Assembly (NCBI GenBank): GCA_041389525.1
Contig: JAWKRR010000085.1
Coordinates: forward strand, 1-24,369
Reading direction: 5' to 3'
From: JACKFB01 sp041389525
GTDB taxonomy: Bacteria; Myxococcota_A; UBA9042; PHBI01; JACKFB01
DNA: 24,369 nucleotides
Below are positions 1 to 8,588 of this stretch, in pieces (within the stretch, counting starts at the first letter, position 1; each line of letters opens with the position of its first letter). The position numbers and the translations under genes were made by a program. The notes under the pieces were generated by a model that was given only the letters and a program-made list of their open reading frames with translations, ran no database searches and was not told the DNA's origin.

Positions 1-293
1 GAGCGTGATATCGGCGCTGTCCGCGAGGCACGGGGCCGCGGTGGGGTCCTGGGCGCCACATCGCCGACGACGAGCGAGCCGTCGCCAATGAAGAGGCTTC
101 GGTGGGCGGCGACGACCCAGTCGGGTCCGCCGTCGGCCGAAGCCGCGCGGGGCAGCATCGCGAGGGTCAGCGCTGCCGCGGCGAGGGACGCGCGTTGGAG
201 TAGCCAGCGCGGGCGCGTCGCAGCATCACGGCGCTGGGGGAAGCGGGGGGGGGTACGCACGTTCAGTGGGTTCGCGGCGCAGGCAGGGTGCAT
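1..293 (-). CDS. Exported protein of unknown function, 5' part only, runs off the left edge
   Basis: I do not recognise this protein. On the minus strand an ATG at 293 follows a GGAG Shine-Dalgarno (complement of 299-302) with 5 nt spacing. The first ~55 residues look like a long signal peptide: an Arg-rich n-region (RPRWLLQR), a hydrophobic Ala/Leu core and a likely cleavage site at PRAASA before DGGPDW. The mature part contains a short segment reading VVAAHRSLFIGDGSLVVGDV. Around position 55-60 the frame seems to lose one base: adding one base turns an Arg/Pro-rich continuation into AAQDPTAAPCLADSADITL, which has more ordinary composition. A run of nine G (245-253) lies within the pre-signal region, so the exact N-terminus is also uncertain. 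The most one can say is a probable secreted or periplasmic protein. Confidence 0.5.
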   Translation of the reverse strand, partial: MHPACAANPLNVRTPPRFPQRRDAATRPRWLLQRASLAAAALTLAMLPRAASADGGPDWVVAAHRSLFIGDGSLVVGDVAPRTPPRPRASRTAPISR

Positions 294-734
294 CACGTCT
301 CCAAGCAAGTCCATCGCGTCGGCAGCGCACGGAGTGGACCAGCGATCGGGGACACTAACTGAGTCGCGCGGAATAAAATCGGAAATCGTCGTGGGGACGA
401 CGGTTACAGAGCCGGGATCTTGGGCTGCTCTTTTGCGTTGCACCGATGTGCGGGCGGACGCACCGTCAACGGTTCTACCCGGCCGAGGGCAGCGCGAGCC
501 CGAGCGAGCGCCCGGGCGGTCAGCTGGCCGGGATATACTGGAAACTGTTACAGAACTCGCGAGGCCTGTAACGGTAAGAATCGCACGGTGCGGATTGAGG
601 TTTTCGATTCGGATGGGTGTGAACGCTGTAACGATTGCGTAACCGATTGACGCGTCGCAGCAGAGCTCATCATGGGGGCCGCGGCGTCCGGGGCCGGGCG
701 AGGATTGGGGCCGGGACCGCCTGGGAACCGGTGA
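294..734. other. Gene-free stretch upstream of the left-edge gene
   Basis: No convincing ORF lies on either strand; the plus-strand frames here are only open because of high GC. The stretch is the upstream region of the minus-strand gene at 1-293 and the downstream region of the DUF2400 gene. It has a relatively AT-rich island around 370-390 and several TGTAAC/GTTACA hexamers between 403 and 632, annotated separately. No clear terminator hairpin with a T-tract was seen. Confidence 0.6.
403..632. promoter_or_regulatory. Dispersed TGTAAC/GTTACA motifs, possible operator sites
   Basis: GTTACA occurs at 403-408 and 547-552; its complement TGTAAC occurs at 567-572 and 627-632. The 547 and 567 copies form an inverted pair about 20 nt apart (CTGTTACAG and CCTGTAACGG). 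A partial copy, GCGTAACCG, lies just after 632. The hexamers sit in the gene-free region upstream of the left-edge exported-protein gene, so they could be binding sites for a regulator of that gene. No matching regulator is present in the window. This is pattern-based only. Confidence 0.3.
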
Positions 735-1574
735 CTATCGAGCGCAAGCGGTCTGTAGCGGGCAGCGGGCGCAGCAGGCCGGGTCTTGGCGGGTGGGGCA
801 GTCGTCTAAAATGCCCAGGCGGCATAAGGCGAAATCGAAGCGGATGGGGTCTTCGGGGTCGACCTCTCGGAGGGCTCTGGTGATGTCGAGGACCATGGCG
901 AGGCCGGCGGTCTTGCGGGTGGTGAGGCCCAGGTAGCCGGCGATTCGGGCGATGTGGGTGTCCAGCGGCATGAGGAGCTGCGATGGCGTTGCTGAGCACC
1001 ACAGCCCGAGATCCACGTCGCGGCGGCGCACCATCCAGCGCAGGTACATGTGCAGGCGCTTGGTCGCGCTCTGGCCTTCGGGGTCGCTGAGGAAGGTTCG
1101 GGTGCCGCGGCGCTGCCTCGCGCCCGGGTCCAGGCGGGTCGATAGCTCGCGGATGAGCGAGGCGGCGCCTGGGCGAACGTCTTCGGCGCTCTCGGTCATG
1201 CCGGCGGCGAAGAGGGGCTCGAGGGCGCCGGCGTCGGCCAGCGCGCGGCCGAGCATCATGTAGATGTTGGCGAGGTCCTCGGGGAAGACCCAGCGGTGGT
1301 TGAAGCCGGCGGCGAAGCGCTTGGCGTCGCGGGCGGTCAGCTCGGGCAGCGCGGCCGCGGGGTGCGGGCCCAGCGGTGCAAGGGCCCGGCGGATCGACGC
1401 CTGGATGATGCCGACGCCGCCAAACGACAGCCCCGCCGCGATGAAGCCGGCGACTTCGCGGTCCGCGGCGTCCGGGTAGGCGACGACCAGGTCCAGCGGG
1501 TCGCTCTGGACCAGCGCGTCTCGGCTGTAGCGCGCGTAGACGGCCTCCAGCGCCGCCGCGAGCTCAGCCGTCAC
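735..1574 (-). CDS. TIGR02757/DUF2400 family protein with endonuclease III-like C-terminal cysteine motif
   Basis: A 279-aa protein of the DUF2400/TIGR02757 family, whose function is unproven. Family landmarks are the early SDPLDLVVAYPDAADREVAGF segment, the RWMVRRRDVDLGLW block, PLDTHIARI-GYLGL, and DPIRFDFALCRLGI near the end. The DTH-ARI block resembles the catalytic-Asp region of endonuclease III, but no Lys-bearing helix-hairpin-helix precedes it. The C-terminus adds cysteines in a C-x8-C-x2-C-x5-C arrangement, like the 4Fe-4S loop of endonuclease III. The GTG at 1574 is chosen because GAGGAG (complement of 1582-1587) lies 7 nt upstream and the start overlaps the rarA stop (GTGACGGCTGA), so the two are probably translated together. 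A longer frame open to 1658 would lie inside rarA. Confidence 0.85.
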   Translation of the reverse strand: MTAELAAALEAVYARYSRDALVQSDPLDLVVAYPDAADREVAGFIAAGLSFGGVGIIQASIRRALAPLGPHPAAALPELTARDAKRFAAGFNHRWVFPEDLANIYMMLGRALADAGALEPLFAAGMTESAEDVRPGAASLIRELSTRLDPGARQRRGTRTFLSDPEGQSATKRLHMYLRWMVRRRDVDLGLWCSATPSQLLMPLDTHIARIAGYLGLTTRKTAGLAMVLDITRALREVDPEDPIRFDFALCRLGILDDCPTRQDPACCARCPLQTACAR

Positions 1575-2910
1575 CGTCGGGCTCCTCGCCACGATCGACC
1601 GCATCGCGTCGCGCGCGCTGCTTGGCCAGGCGCTCGGCCAGATGCCGCTCGTAGCCATGCTCCGTCGGCTCGTAGAAGCGGTGGCCCCGCAGCGCGTCGG
1701 GCAGGTAGTGCGCCGGGACCCAGCCGCCGTGGTCGTGGGGGTAGCGGTAGCCCTCGCCCGCGCCCATCTCCTTCATCAGCCGCGTCGGCGCGTTGCGCAG
1801 GTGGTTCGGCACCGGCAGCGTCCCCTGCGTCCGCGCGGCCTCCAGCGCGGCGTTGATGCCCAGGTAGGCCGCGTTCGACTTGGGCGCCGTCGCCAAATAG
1901 GTACACGCCTGCCCCATCGGGATACGCCCCTCGGGCATGCCGATCATCTGGAAGGCCTGCATGGCGTCCACGGCCACTGCCAGTGCGCGCGGGTCGGCGT
2001 TTCCGATGTCCTCGGCAGCGAAAATCACCATACGGCGACAGACAAATCGCGGGTCGTCGCCCGCCTCCAGCAGCCGCGCCATCCAGTAGAGCGCCGCGTC
2101 GGGGTCGGAGCCGCGCAGGCTCTTGATGAAGGCGCTGGACACGTCGTAGTGGCCGTCGCCCGCCCGGTCGTGGCGCAGCGACGGCATCGAGGTCGCCTCC
2201 GCCGCCACCTCGCGGGTAAGCGCGCGCCCTGCCCTGGCCGCGTGGTGCGCCACCTGCTCGAGGATGCCCAGCGCTCGCCGCGCGTCGCCGTCGGCCGCCT
2301 TCGCCAGATCCGCCAGCACGCCTGGCTCGGCGACCAAGCCCAGCCCGCCGAGGCCCCGCTCTTCGTCGGCCAGCGCCCGGCCCAAAAGCTCGGCCAGCGC
2401 GTCATCCGGCAGCGCGTCGAGCCGCACCACCCGGCACCGCGACAAGAGCGCCGAGTTCAGCGCGAAGCTCGGGTTCTCCGTCGTCGCGCCGATCAGCGTC
2501 AGCGTCCCGTCCTCCACGTGCGGCAGGAACGCGTCCTGCTGGCCCTTGTTGAACCGGTGGATCTCGTCGACGAAGCAGATCGTCCGCCGCCCGCTCATGG
2601 CCCGCCCGCGCGCCCGCTCGACGATCTCGCGCACCTCTTTGACCCCGCCCAGAACCGCCGAAAAGGGCTCGAAGCTCGCGTCCGCCGACTGCGCCACAAC
2701 CCGCGCGAGAGTAGTCTTCCCGCTACCCGGCGGCCCCCACAGCACCAGGCTCGGGATGGCGTCCCGCTCGACCGCCAGCCGCAGGAAGGTCCCCTCGCCG
2801 AGCACCCCCTCCTGCCCGACCACCTCGTCCAGGGTGCGCGGCCGCATCCGGTCCGCCAGGGGCACCCCCTCGGCCCCCCGTCGTTGCTGCTGAAAGAGGT
2901 CATCAGTCAA
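1564..2910 (-). CDS. rarA: Replication-associated recombination protein A (AAA+ ATPase RarA/MgsA)
   Basis: A 448-aa AAA+ ATPase of the RarA/MgsA/WRNIP1 family, which acts at stalled or broken replication forks together with SSB and the clamp-loading machinery. Visible motifs: the family N-terminus LADRMRPRTLDEVVGQ (~18-33), Walker A GPPGSGKTT (~59-67), Walker B CFVDEIHRFNKGQQD (~112-126), sensor-1 segment GATTENPSFALN (~141-152), and the C-terminal RarA region with MGQACTYLATAPKSNAAYLG and RNAPTRLMKEMG. Length matches the family. The likely start is TTG at 2910, giving MTDDLFQQQRR, with GGAG about 10 nt upstream; no in-frame ATG or GTG fits better. The frame stays open far upstream (to 4320), but that part is antisense to guaB. 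It diverges from guaB with 96 bp between the starts. Confidence 0.93.
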   Translation of the reverse strand: MTDDLFQQQRRGAEGVPLADRMRPRTLDEVVGQEGVLGEGTFLRLAVERDAIPSLVLWGPPGSGKTTLARVVAQSADASFEPFSAVLGGVKEVREIVERARGRAMSGRRTICFVDEIHRFNKGQQDAFLPHVEDGTLTLIGATTENPSFALNSALLSRCRVVRLDALPDDALAELLGRALADEERGLGGLGLVAEPGVLADLAKAADGDARRALGILEQVAHHAARAGRALTREVAAEATSMPSLRHDRAGDGHYDVSSAFIKSLRGSDPDAALYWMARLLEAGDDPRFVCRRMVIFAAEDIGNADPRALAVAVDAMQAFQMIGMPEGRIPMGQACTYLATAPKSNAAYLGINAALEAARTQGTLPVPNHLRNAPTRLMKEMGAGEGYRYPHDHGGWVPAHYLPDALRGHRFYEPTEHGYERHLAERLAKQRARRDAVDRGEEPDGDG

Positions 2911-2943
2911 TTGAATCAAGCTCCGCGTGACGCGATCTCGTCC

Positions 2944-2972
2944 TTGTCCGTACCGCCCCCATCGAGTAGCTT
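2944..2972 (+). promoter_or_regulatory. Weak sigma70-like promoter candidate for guaB
   Basis: TTGTCC (2944-2949) and TAGCTT (2967-2972) are separated by 17 nt, in the 96-bp divergent gap between rarA and guaB. The -35 box matches the consensus at 4 of 6 positions and the -10 box at 3 of 6, so this is only a candidate. Confidence 0.22.
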
Positions 2973-3006
2973 CCGCCCACTTCAGAGCCTGCACGGGGTG
3001 GTCGCC

Positions 3007-4456
3007 ATGTTGCCCGAAAAGCTTCCGGAAGCCCTCACCTTCGACGATGTCATGCTCGTTCCGGGGTACAGCGAGGTCCTGCCGAAGGACGTCGACCTCA
3101 AGACGCGCGTCACCCGCGGGCTCGAGCTGAACATCCCGCTGCTGTCGGCGGCGATGGACTCGGTGACCGAGGCGCAGATGGCCATCACGGTCGCGCGCCA
3201 CGGCGGGCTCGGCGTCATCCACAAGAACATGTCGCCGGAGCGGCAGGGTTCCGAGGTGCGCAAGGTCAAGAAGTACGAGAGCCGGATGGTCGTCGACCCG
3301 GTGACTGTGCGCCCCGACCAGACGCTGGCGGAGGCCGTCGAGAGCATGCGGCAGCACGACATCTCGGGCTTGCTTGTCACCGAGCGCGGCAAGCTGGTGG
3401 GGATCCTGACCCACCGCGACATCCGCTTCATCGAGGATCTGGCGCGTCCCGTGGGCGAGCTTATGACCCGCGACCTGGTGACGGTGCCCGAGGGGACCAG
3501 CAGCGACGAGGCCAAGCGCGTGCTGCACGAGCACCGGGTGGAGAAGCTGCCGGTCATCGACGCCGAGGGGGCGCTGCGCGGGCTCTTCACCATCAAGGAC
3601 ATCGACAAGGAGGCGCGCTACCCCGACGCGGCGAAGGACGGGCGCGGGCGGCTGGTGTGCGCGGCGGCGGTCGGCGTGGGCGCGGATTGCGAGGCGCGGG
3701 CTGGGTATTTGATGGAGGCCGGCGTCGATGTGCTGGTGGTCGACACGGCGCACGGGCACTCCAAGGGCGTCATCGACGCGGTGCGGATGCTGCGCGGCGC
3801 GTGGCCGGACGTGCAGATCGTCGCCGGCAACATCGCGAGTGCCGAGGGGGCGGAGGCGCTGATCGCGGCTGGCGTCGACGGGCTGAAGGTCGGCATCGGG
3901 CCGGGCTCCATCTGCACGACGCGCGTGGTCGCTGGCGTCGGCGTCCCGCAGATCACGGCCGTCGACAACGTGGTGCGCGCGGCCAGCCGTCACGGCATCC
4001 CGGTCATCAGCGACGGCGGCATCAAGTTCTCCGGCGACATCGTGAAGGCCACGCCGCCGGCGCCCACACGACGATGATGGCAGCATTCGCCGGCACCGAC
4101 GGTGCGCCGGGCGAGCGCATCCTCTATCAGGGGCGCTCCTACAAGATGTACCGCGGCATGGGGTCCATCGGGGCGACAGCGGAGGGTCAGCGACCGCTAC
4201 TTCCAGACCGGACAGCGACGACTGAAAGCTGGTCCCCGAGGGCATCGAGGGCCGCGTGCCGTACAAGGGCAGCGTGGACGGCGTCATCTTCCAACTCGTG
4301 GGCGGGCTGCGGGCCGGCATGGGCTACGTCGGCGCGCGGGACATCGCCGCGCTGCGGGCCTGCGAGCGCTTCGTGCGGATCTCCAGCGCCGGGCTGACCG
4401 AGAGCCACGTCCACGACGTGATCATCACGAAAGAATCGCCGAACTACAATCGCTAG
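3007..4456 (+). CDS. guaB: IMP dehydrogenase, 3' third broken by several indels
   Basis: Converts IMP to XMP with NAD+, the committed step of guanine nucleotide synthesis. The intact first frame shows the N-terminal EALTFDDVMLVPGYSEVLP, two CBS modules (about residues 97-215), the phosphate/NAD region VVDTAHGHS and GNIASAEGA, and the catalytic-Cys loop GIGPGSICTTR. The frame then breaks: one base seems missing after 4051 (GCCAC for an expected GCC-ATC), three bases net are missing near 4080, and further losses lie near 4187 and 4210-4235. Reading across three frames restores AGAHTTMM, RSYKMYRGMGSIGA, SDRYFQTGQ, KLVPEGIEGRVPYKG and the C-terminal ESHVHDVIITKESPNYNR, all standard for this family. 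The total is about 485 aa once repaired. guaA follows after 25 bp, so the two form a guaBA operon. The breaks are probably sequence errors. Confidence 0.9.
4040..4240 (+). other. Cluster of frame-breaking deletions in guaB
   Basis: Within 200 bp the conserved GuaB sequence jumps from frame 1 to frame 3, back to frame 1 and then to frame 2. Aligning by eye to the known family sequence, each break is explained by missing bases: T in an ATC codon near 4051, one G and two other bases near 4077-4090, two bases near 4188, and one base each near 4212 and 4222. No inserted bases are needed. Flanking coding sequence is clean. Confidence 0.7.
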
Positions 4457-4481
4457 CGAGACGCGGCGCGGAGACCCCCCG

Positions 4482-6056
<1,575 letters not shown>

Positions 6057-6131
6057 AACCATCCGACGACCGGCCAGCCGCCCATGAATCGGCCAACCGG
6101 GCGCCGGATGAAGGCTCCAATCAAGTTTCGC

Positions 6132-6153
6132 CGGCGGGCCGTCACTCCCGCCG
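6132..6153 (+). terminator. GC-rich hairpin after guaA, possible terminator
   Basis: CGGCGGG (6132-6138) and CCCGCCG (6147-6153) form a 7-bp stem with an 8-nt loop, 76 bp after the guaA stop and before the hom promoter. There is no T-tract after it, so it is a weak candidate for an intrinsic terminator. Confidence 0.3.
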
Positions 6154-6196
6154 ACAGAACTTCCTTCGGCACGGCGTTCGCTGAACTACAGCAGAA

Positions 6197-6227
6197 TTGA
6201 CGCACGCCGCTCTCACAAGGCTATAGT
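6197..6227 (+). promoter_or_regulatory. Sigma70-like promoter for the hom operon
   Basis: TTGACG (6197-6202) and TATAGT (6222-6227) each match the sigma70 consensus at 5 of 6 positions. The spacer is 19 nt, slightly longer than the usual 17. The -10 box ends 54 bp before the hom ATG. These are among the few AT-rich hexamers in a very GC-rich region, which makes a chance match less likely. Confidence 0.55.
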
Positions 6228-6281
6228 CCCGCCCTCGACGTGCGGAATGGACGCTGCGCGCTGACCCCGGGGCCGGACGAT

Positions 6282-7598
6282 ATGGGCGACGAGTCGAAGA
6301 TTCGGGTTGGGCTTCTTGGCTGTGGGACCGTCGGCACGGGCGTGCTGCGCATTCTCCGCGACAACGCCTCGGACATCGAGGCGCGCCTGGGCGTCAAGGT
6401 CGAGGTCGTCAAGATCGCGGTGCGCGACACGGACAAGCCGCGCGACGGAATCGTGCCGCGGGCGATGATGACCCGCGACGCCAACGAGGTCATCGACGAC
6501 CCCGACGTGCAGGTCATCGTCGAGGTGATGGGCGGCTACGAGCCCGCGCGCACCTACCTGACCCGCGCGCTGAACGGCGGAAAGCACGTCGTGACCGCGA
6601 ACAAGGCGCTGCTCGCCCGCCACGGGGCCGAGATCTTCCGGCTCGCCGACGACGTGCACCGCGACGTGATCTTCGAGGCGTCGGTCGGCGGCGGCATCCC
6701 GATCATTCGGTCGCTGCGTGAGGGCCTCGCGTCCGAGCGCATCGACTCCATCCACGCGATCATCAACGGCACCTCGAACTTCATCCTGTCGGCGATGAGC
6801 ACCGAGGGCCACACCTACGGCGCCGCGCTCGCCAACGCGCAGGCGCGCGGCTACGCCGAGGCCGACCCGACCATGGACGTCGCGGGCACCGACGCCGCGC
6901 AGAAGCTCTCCATCCTCATCGCGCTGGGCTTCGGCACCGACGTCCCCTTCGAGAAGATCCTGACCGAAGGCATCGACACGGTCTCAGCCGACGACATCGC
7001 CTACGCCAAGTCCTTCGGCTACGTCGTGAAGCCCTTGGCCATCGCGCGCGCCCACGAAGGAGCCATCGAGGCCCGCGTTCATCCGGCCCTGGTCCCCGTG
7101 CAGAGCATGATGGGCAGCGTGCGGGGCGTCTTCAACGCGGTCTACGTGCACACCGCGTCCCTCGGCCCGCTGATGTTCTACGGCCAGGGCGCGGGCATGC
7201 TGCCGACCGCGGCCGCCGTCGTCAGCGACGTGATCGAGCTTGGGCGCAACATCCTGCGCGGCACCTCCGGTCGCATCCCGCACCTCGCCTTCCACGAAGG
7301 CCTGATCCCCCAACGCGCCCTGCGCGCCCCCGCCGAGACCGAGTGCCGCTTCTACCTGCGCTTCCCCGTGAGCGATCAGCCCGGCGTCCTCGCGTCCATC
7401 GCCGGCGCCCTCGGCGCGCGCAACATCAGCATCTCGCGCATGGTTCAGGACGACAGCGACGGCACCGCGCCCGTCCAGGTCGTCATGCTGACCCACGAGG
7501 CGCGCGAGGGTGACGTGCGCGACGCGCTGTCCACCATCGGCTCGTTGCCCTTTGTTCGCGGGCCCATCCGCTATCTCCGTATCGAGGAAATCCGTTGA
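6282..7598 (+). CDS. hom: Homoserine dehydrogenase
   Basis: A 438-aa enzyme that reduces aspartate semialdehyde to homoserine with NAD(P)H, at the branch to threonine and methionine. Domains: an N-terminal Rossmann fold with GLLGCGTVGTG (~10-20), the TANKALLARHG segment containing a conserved Lys, the catalytic core with GGGIPIIRSLREGL, NGTSNFIL and the active-site region EADPTMDVAGTDAAQKL, and a C-terminal ACT domain (from about 355: FRFPVSDQPGVLASIAGAL-like) that usually gives threonine feedback control. The ATG at 6282 fits the family N-terminus; an upstream in-frame ATG at 6240 would add 14 non-conserved residues. A promoter lies at 6197-6227. The stop overlaps the TTG start of the next gene (TTGA). 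Confidence 0.96.
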   Translation: MGDESKIRVGLLGCGTVGTGVLRILRDNASDIEARLGVKVEVVKIAVRDTDKPRDGIVPRAMMTRDANEVIDDPDVQVIVEVMGGYEPARTYLTRALNGGKHVVTANKALLARHGAEIFRLADDVHRDVIFEASVGGGIPIIRSLREGLASERIDSIHAIINGTSNFILSAMSTEGHTYGAALANAQARGYAEADPTMDVAGTDAAQKLSILIALGFGTDVPFEKILTEGIDTVSADDIAYAKSFGYVVKPLAIARAHEGAIEARVHPALVPVQSMMGSVRGVFNAVYVHTASLGPLMFYGQGAGMLPTAAAVVSDVIELGRNILRGTSGRIPHLAFHEGLIPQRALRAPAETECRFYLRFPVSDQPGVLASIAGALGARNISISRMVQDDSDGTAPVQVVMLTHEAREGDVRDALSTIGSLPFVRGPIRYLRIEEIR

Positions 7599-8071
7599 TC
7601 CTCGAGCAGTTGCGGAAGAGGACCACTTCGGGACAGCGACGTTTCATCAAATTCTGCGTGGTCGGAAGCTCCGGCGTGGTGGTAAACCTCGTTGTGATGT
7701 GGCTGACGAGCTTGGCGCTAGCCGGCCAGTTGGCCGAGACTTGGGCCGACGTAGCTGCGAGCGCGGTCGGAATTCTCGTCAGCGTCTTCACAAACTTCCT
7801 CATCAACGACGGCTGGACGTGGGGTGACCGTCAAAAGGGCACCCGCAAGCGCGACTTCATCGGACGCGTGGCCCGCTACTACATCGCTAGCGGGCTCGCC
7901 ATCGCCATCCAGTTCGGCACAGCGCAACTCCTTGTCTTCGTCGTCGGCGTCGACAAATACCTAGCCCAAGTCCTGGGGATCCTCCTGGGCACGGCTTTCA
8001 ACTACGTGGCAAACAACCGTTGGACCTTCCGACACCACGATGCCCCGGAAGGAGATCACCCCCATGGCTGA
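7595..8071 (+). CDS. GtrA family small membrane protein
   Basis: A 158-aa protein of the GtrA family (PF04138). Members are four-helix membrane proteins, thought to move or handle polyprenyl-phosphate sugars. The start of the domain reads RRFIKFCVVGSSGVVVNLVVM, and helices can be placed at about 22-45, 53-75, 95-115 and 120-140. Family-typical segments are NFLINDGWTW and the closing NYVANNRWTFR. The TTG at 7595 is used because GAGG lies 7 nt upstream and it overlaps the hom stop. No glycosyltransferase is adjacent, so its substrate is unknown; it is co-transcribed with hom by position. Its end overlaps the next gene by 8 nt. Confidence 0.88.
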   Translation: MILEQLRKRTTSGQRRFIKFCVVGSSGVVVNLVVMWLTSLALAGQLAETWADVAASAVGILVSVFTNFLINDGWTWGDRQKGTRKRDFIGRVARYYIASGLAIAIQFGTAQLLVFVVGVDKYLAQVLGILLGTAFNYVANNRWTFRHHDAPEGDHPHG

Positions 8072-8549
8072 GAAATACACGACCGGCGGCGACTGCGACG
8101 CTTGGTGCACCAAGTGCAAGATGGACTTGGCGCACACCATCGTCGCGATGGTTGCCGACAAGCCGGTGCAGGTGAAGTGCAATACTTGCGGCGGGTTCCA
8201 CAAGTATCGCGCGCCGGCGTCCGCGTCTGCGAAGAAGAGCTCGACGAAGGCGAAGTCCTCCGCCAAGTCGAGCGCCGCGAAGGCGACGGCGACGCGGGCC
8301 GAGAAGCTGGTTATCGCGGCCGCTGACGACGCGAATCGGCGCTGGACCGAGGCCATGGAGGCCGCCGGCTCGGCACCGCAGAAGCCGTACAACGTCAAGC
8401 AGGTCTACGAGGCGGGCGACGTCGTCGCGCACCCCACCTTCGGGCCGGGCGTCGTGCTCGAGCAGGTCGCCTACAACCGAATCAAGACGATCTTCTCGAA
8501 GGCCGAGCGCACGCTCATCATGGCCCACGGCTCGCAGCCGCCAAGCTAG
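8064..8549 (+). CDS. Zinc-ribbon protein with basic linker and small C-terminal barrel-like domain
   Basis: A 161-aa protein whose family I cannot name with certainty. The N-terminal part has two CxxC knuckles (C15/C18 and C39/C42) separated by 20 residues, with H24 between them, which is a likely zinc ribbon. Residues about 52-80 are a low-complexity Lys/Ser/Ala linker, typical of nucleic-acid-contacting tails. The C-terminal region, GDVVAHPTFGPGVVLEQ followed by RIKTIFSKAERTLIMAH, resembles the small beta-barrel repeats seen in CarD/KOW/DUF3553-like proteins. The ATG at 8064 is chosen because GGAAGGAG (8047-8054) lies 9 nt upstream; an in-frame ATG at 8040 has no such site. It overlaps the gtrA-like gene by 8 nt. 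It is probably a DNA- or RNA-associated regulator, but that is inference. Confidence 0.8.
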   Translation: MAEKYTTGGDCDAWCTKCKMDLAHTIVAMVADKPVQVKCNTCGGFHKYRAPASASAKKSSTKAKSSAKSSAAKATATRAEKLVIAAADDANRRWTEAMEAAGSAPQKPYNVKQVYEAGDVVAHPTFGPGVVLEQVAYNRIKTIFSKAERTLIMAHGSQPPS

Positions 8550-8588
8550 CGACAGGTCGAGCGACCACGGACACCGCGACGACGGGGC

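Noticed and set aside
245..253. Run of nine G as a programmed slippage site
   Set aside because: It lies before or at the very start of a partial gene, and the current frame already gives a sensible signal peptide; a homopolymer error is just as likely.
88..650. Plus-strand open frames at the left
   Set aside because: The first part is the complement of a minus-strand gene with a signal peptide; the remainder lacks a Shine-Dalgarno, has biased composition and shows no recognisable motif.
1642..3006. Plus-strand open frame in phase with guaB, extending it by more than 450 codons
   Set aside because: It is antisense to rarA and rich in Arg/Pro/His; GuaB starts with MLPEKLPEALTFDD at 3007.
2911..4320. 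Minus-strand open frame extending rarA by 470 codons
   Set aside because: It is antisense to guaB, has low-complexity His/Arg/Asp composition and no family motifs; the true protein starts near 2910.
8555..8566. GGTCG-AG-CGACC palindrome between convergent genes as a terminator
   Set aside because: The stem is too short, the loop too tight and there is no T-tract.
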